This document shows, piece after piece, positions 61,213 through 64,000 of a DNA stretch of 64,000 nucleotides; position 1 is the stretch's first letter, and each line of letters begins with the position of its first letter. The stretch is taken from positions 5,434,001-5,498,000 of the forward strand of contig NZ_CP092417.1 in NCBI RefSeq assembly GCF_023716865.1. Direction: 5' to 3'. The DNA is from Endozoicomonas sp. SCSIO W0465. Lineage in GTDB: Bacteria > Pseudomonadota > Gammaproteobacteria > Pseudomonadales > Endozoicomonadaceae. The translations under genes and the position numbers were made by a program. The notes below the pieces were generated by a model. The model ran no database searches and was not told the origin of the DNA. It saw nothing but the letters and a program-made list of their open reading frames with translations.

Positions 61213-61590
61213 TGAAGTGGTTTAATGACTTAGGACACCTCGTTAAGCACAATAGTGCAGTTAGTGACGAGGTAGAAAGTGACAAAGCAGCGTAAAAATT
61301 ATTCTCCGGAATTCAAGCGTAAAGCCATTGCCATGGTAGTGGAGCAGAAGCAGGCTGTAACAGAGGTTGCCAGAAGTCTTGGTATCAATGATGGCAACCT
61401 GAGACGCTGGATACGGGAACAGGATGAAAAAAAGGAAATGTCTTTTCCAGGCAAAGGGCAGCAAGCTTTGACGCCTGATCAGCAGCGAATAAAAGAGCTG
61501 GAAGCTGAAAACCGCCAGTTGAAAATGGAACAGGAAATATTAAAAAAGGCGACGGCCTTCTTCGCGAAAGACCTGTTGTAAGATTTGCAT
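61213..61590 (+). mobile_element. IS3-family element copy 3, truncated by ISKra4 element B
   Basis: Begins with the end TGAAGTGGTTTAATGACTTA, includes orfA (61279-61581), and stops at ATTTGCAT in the 5' part of orfB, where a second ISKra4 element B copy starts. Orientation is opposite to copies 1 and 2. Confidence 0.9.
61279..61581 (+). CDS. IS3-family OrfA (copy 3), 100 aa
   Basis: Identical in translation to the OrfA at 48365 and 54605. OrfB is missing after the first few codons, so no transposase can be made from this copy. Confidence 0.9.
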   Translation: MTKQRKNYSPEFKRKAIAMVVEQKQAVTEVARSLGINDGNLRRWIREQDEKKEMSFPGKGQQALTPDQQRIKELEAENRQLKMEQEILKKATAFFAKDLL

Positions 61591-62532
61591 GGGTGAAAGT
61601 CTCATATTGATCACACCCACAGGCCTTGAGCTACAGCAAACAGACGTAACACCAAATTTTTCAAACTGAATGGAGAGCAGCCAAACACAGCTATGATTCT
61701 AACAGCAAACAAAGAGTCAACTGTGAGAGGCCGCTCCGATGGAAGTATGTCAGCCACTAACCAAAGTCGCCAATGATTCCTGTCCTGCTATTGACCAACT
61801 GCAGCAAAAACTGACCCTCCTTCGTCAGTCCAATAATCCAATCCAGCATTTTGAGGATCATGAAAACGAGATTCACTCCCTCTTTATTCAGGCGGAGCGA
61901 GAAATACTGGCAGAAGAACTGCAAAAATTAGACATCAATAAAGCTTCTATCGAAGTGAATGGGGTCGTGTATCACCAGGCATTACGCAGCTATCAAACCT
62001 ACCAGTCAGCAGCAGGACCTGTCCGGGTATTGCGCAGCCTCTACCGCAATGCCGGGGATAAGTGCATTGTCCCTTTAGAGCTCAAGGCTGGCGTTGTAGA
62101 AGGCTACTGGTTACCAAAGGCTGCGAAGCAAGCAGCATGGATGGTTGCCCAGTTGCCGCCCGCGGACGTAAAAAGCTTACTCGATCTAATGGGGAATATG
62201 TCACCCTCAACCAGCTCTCTGGCACGTCTTCCCAAAAAACTCAACGAACAATGGGAGCAGCACCTTGACCCTTTCGAGACCCTTCTCGCGGAGAATCTCA
62301 CAGTACCGCCTGACGCGGTGACGGTAGCTGCTTCCCTTGACGGTGTGATGCTACCAATGAAAGACGGCAAGCGTCAGGAGAAACGTGAAAAGAGTGTTGC
62401 TGATGGCAAACGTACCCGAGGGCCAGCAGGTTGTCAGGAGGCCAGTTGTGGAACACTGTCGTTTTACGATGACCAGGGAGATCGCCTCTCTACGATCAGG
62501 ATGGGACGAATGCCTGAAAGCAAGAAAGCGAC
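61591..62532 (+). mobile_element. ISKra4-type element B, second copy, truncated by IS66 copy 4
   Basis: Starts with the same end as at 48801 and follows it with only two differences seen by eye (at about 61666 and 62052). It stops where IS66 copy 4 begins at 62533. The rest is outside the window or lost. Confidence 0.9.
61739..62532 (+). pseudogene. ISKra4-family transposase (element B, copy 2), 5' part
   Basis: The first 264 or so codons are identical in translation to the protein at 48949, ending ...RMPESKKA at the IS66 boundary. The second Asp, the Y-H-A-x-E region and the C-terminal domain are absent. Confidence 0.9.
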
Positions 62533-64000
62533 GTAACTATTCAGCACTGAGCAAAGGCATATTACAGTAATTCCGAACAGCTCTATGAAGTGATTGATAT
62601 ATGTCCATTCCCTGTTTTCTGGCAGACGACAAATAGCTGCGAATCCGTGCAAACATAGAACCACCGTCTGCACTCCTGAAGCAGCCTGAGATTTTCTGCT
62701 TTAACTTGGCCATTCGAACATCCCGCTCACTGCCATTGTTATCGAAGGGAATGGTAAAATCTGACATGAAGCGCAGTGTCTCAGCCTTGAACTCAGTGAG
62801 TCGTTTGAAGAGATTGTAAGCTTTAGTATTCTTGACTTTCTTGCGCTTAAGCTCCTCTCGTTGCTTCTCCATATAGACGACTTCTTTCATTAGAGCCCGC
62901 TGAAGCAACCGGTCATAAATCTTCTCGATTCGTTCACAGACAACACTTGGCATCTGTAGCATACCTATGGTCTTAAAGCCCTTGCAGTAATGCCAGGAAA
63001 GCCTCAGTAGCTTCATCAATCGCAACGCCAGTTGATTGCTGTCCCTATCAACAACACCCAAAAGCTCCCTCAGGTGATGGGCATTGCAAAGTACGTGAGT
63101 TGCCGCATATGCAAAATAGGATTTCCAATGATCATGAACCAGAACGCCTGCAAATGTTAGCAGTATGCCCATCGTGTCCATGGCCTCACGACCTCGCTTT
63201 TCAGACAAGTAGTAGAGCGTCCATTGTTCATCCCGCATAACGTGTAGCCAGTGCAAAGAGCCCTCGGCCCGCATACCCGTTTCATCGGCTCCGGCAACAG
63301 ACGATTCCCGCAAGGCGTCACGAATAACCTCTTCAGTAGAAGCCAGATTTTCATAGGTTCTGGCCACAAAATTGGCGACAGTGCCTGCACTTACACTCAT
63401 TTTATAGAGAGTATTAAAATACTCTGACACGCGCTTAAAAGGCAGGAAATGGTATTGGTTAAGATAGACGGCCATAGCCTGTGTGGCTGAGCCATATTGT
63501 GCGGCAGCGGTAACACCTTCCGGGAATTCAGCCTGATTCCGACAACCACAAGTGCAGATTTTTACTTCAGCTCTATGGGCCGTTACTTCAAATTCACCCG
63601 GTCTCCCTGGTTCAAACACCTGTCGTTCAATATATTTGACCGGCTCACTATCAAGAAGAGACGCCTGACATTTATTGCATTCTTTAACCGGAAGGTACTC
63701 AATATAGTCAGGGATATCGACCTGTTTAAGACAAGTGCCCTGATGCCCTTTCTTTCCACCGGCTTTATTACCAGAAGACTGTCTCAGACTTTTAGGATTG
63801 GGTTTTTCATCCGATGGATCGGTACCTTTATCTGCGGAAAGGTCGTCAGAATGATCTGGAGAATTACTGTTTTTACAAGGTTTTTGATAACCATCAGACG
63901 ATGGCGGCTTGCTGCTGTTTTGACTGTTCTTGCCAACCTTTTCTTCCAATTCTCGACATCGCTCTTCCAGACAGGCAACTCTCATCCGCAGCTCTGCATT
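62533..64000 (-). mobile_element. IS66-type element, copy 4, inverted, runs off the window
   Basis: The complement of the right end (GTAACTATTCAGC) begins at 62533. The element continues in reverse orientation to the window edge, so its left end and target duplication cannot be checked. The outer octamer is AAAGCGAC. Confidence 0.93.
62537..64000 (-). CDS. IS66-family transposase (copy 4), partial at window edge
   Basis: Identical in translation to copy 1 over the visible 487 or so residues. The first 15-20 codons lie beyond position 64000. Confidence 0.93.
   Translation of the reverse strand, partial: NAELRMRVACLEERCRELEEKVGKNSQNSSKPPSSDGYQKPCKNSNSPDHSDDLSADKGTDPSDEKPNPKSLRQSSGNKAGGKKGHQGTCLKQVDIPDYIEYLPVKECNKCQASLLDSEPVKYIERQVFEPGRPGEFEVTAHRAEVKICTCGCRNQAEFPEGVTAAAQYGSATQAMAVYLNQYHFLPFKRVSEYFNTLYKMSVSAGTVANFVARTYENLASTEEVIRDALRESSVAGADETGMRAEGSLHWLHVMRDEQWTLYYLSEKRGREAMDTMGILLTFAGVLVHDHWKSYFAYAATHVLCNAHHLRELLGVVDRDSNQLALRLMKLLRLSWHYCKGFKTIGMLQMPSVVCERIEKIYDRLLQRALMKEVVYMEKQREELKRKKVKNTKAYNLFKRLTEFKAETLRFMSDFTIPFDNNGSERDVRMAKLKQKISGCFRSADGGSMFARIRSYLSSARKQGMDIYQSLHRAVRNYCNMPLLSAE

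Overview
The window reads as the chromosome of a marine gammaproteobacterium, most likely an Endozoicomonas-type (Oceanospirillales) animal associate. This is inference from gene content: a pseudomonad-type HolD-RimI pair, TrmA, an NCS2 purine permease, type III secretion genes, a syp-like symbiosis/biofilm polysaccharide locus, and a very heavy load of insertion sequences (IS). No rRNA, tRNA or CRISPR array was seen.

Layout. 1-9.4 kb is mostly housekeeping: the end of a LeuA-like gene, a HolD-like gene, rimI, a GIY-YIG gene split by an IS4-type element (8-bp target duplication), an NCS2 purine permease, trmA, an exported GT-B-like protein and sanA. 9.6-27.3 kb is a large exopolysaccharide locus in two divergent arms. 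The leftward arm is STAS protein (SypA-like), lipoprotein, Wza/SLBB exporter (SypC-like) and CpsD-like ATPase (SypD-like). The rightward arm is a GGDEF-EAL protein, GT4, flippase, O-antigen-ligase-like protein, acetyltransferase, GT, lipoprotein, Wzz-like protein, GT4, GT2 and initiating sugar transferase, in the order sypJ/K/L/M/N/-/O/P/Q/R of Vibrio fischeri. The regulators sypE/F/G are absent and an EAL phosphodiesterase sits at the divergent start. A yvcK-like gene follows.

28.3-33.6 kb carries part of a type III secretion system: secretin SctC with an added LysM domain, divergent from sctX-sctY-sctV. 33.6-42.2 kb holds a GNAT acetyltransferase, an IS66-type element that truncated an amidohydrolase, a cupin, a DUF2892 protein, and a three-gene envelope operon (outer membrane barrel, LolA-like protein, MMPL/RND protein) whose RND gene has lost its 5' end to mobile DNA.

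42.2-64 kb is an IS graveyard: IS1380, an ISNCY-like element, a group II intron maturase remnant, an ISL3 fragment, four near-identical 1608-bp IS66-type elements, three copies or fragments of one IS3 element, a second IS3-type element, two ISKra4-type elements and an IS630 fragment, often nested. The surviving chromosomal genes here are galU, a vapBC toxin-antitoxin pair and a damaged ugd (5' truncated, two compensating frameshifts that remove the active-site segment). galU and ugd would supply UDP-glucose and UDP-glucuronate for polysaccharides such as that of the 10-27 kb locus. With the IS removed, the vapC-ugd interval resolves into a tandem array of about 95-bp repeats.
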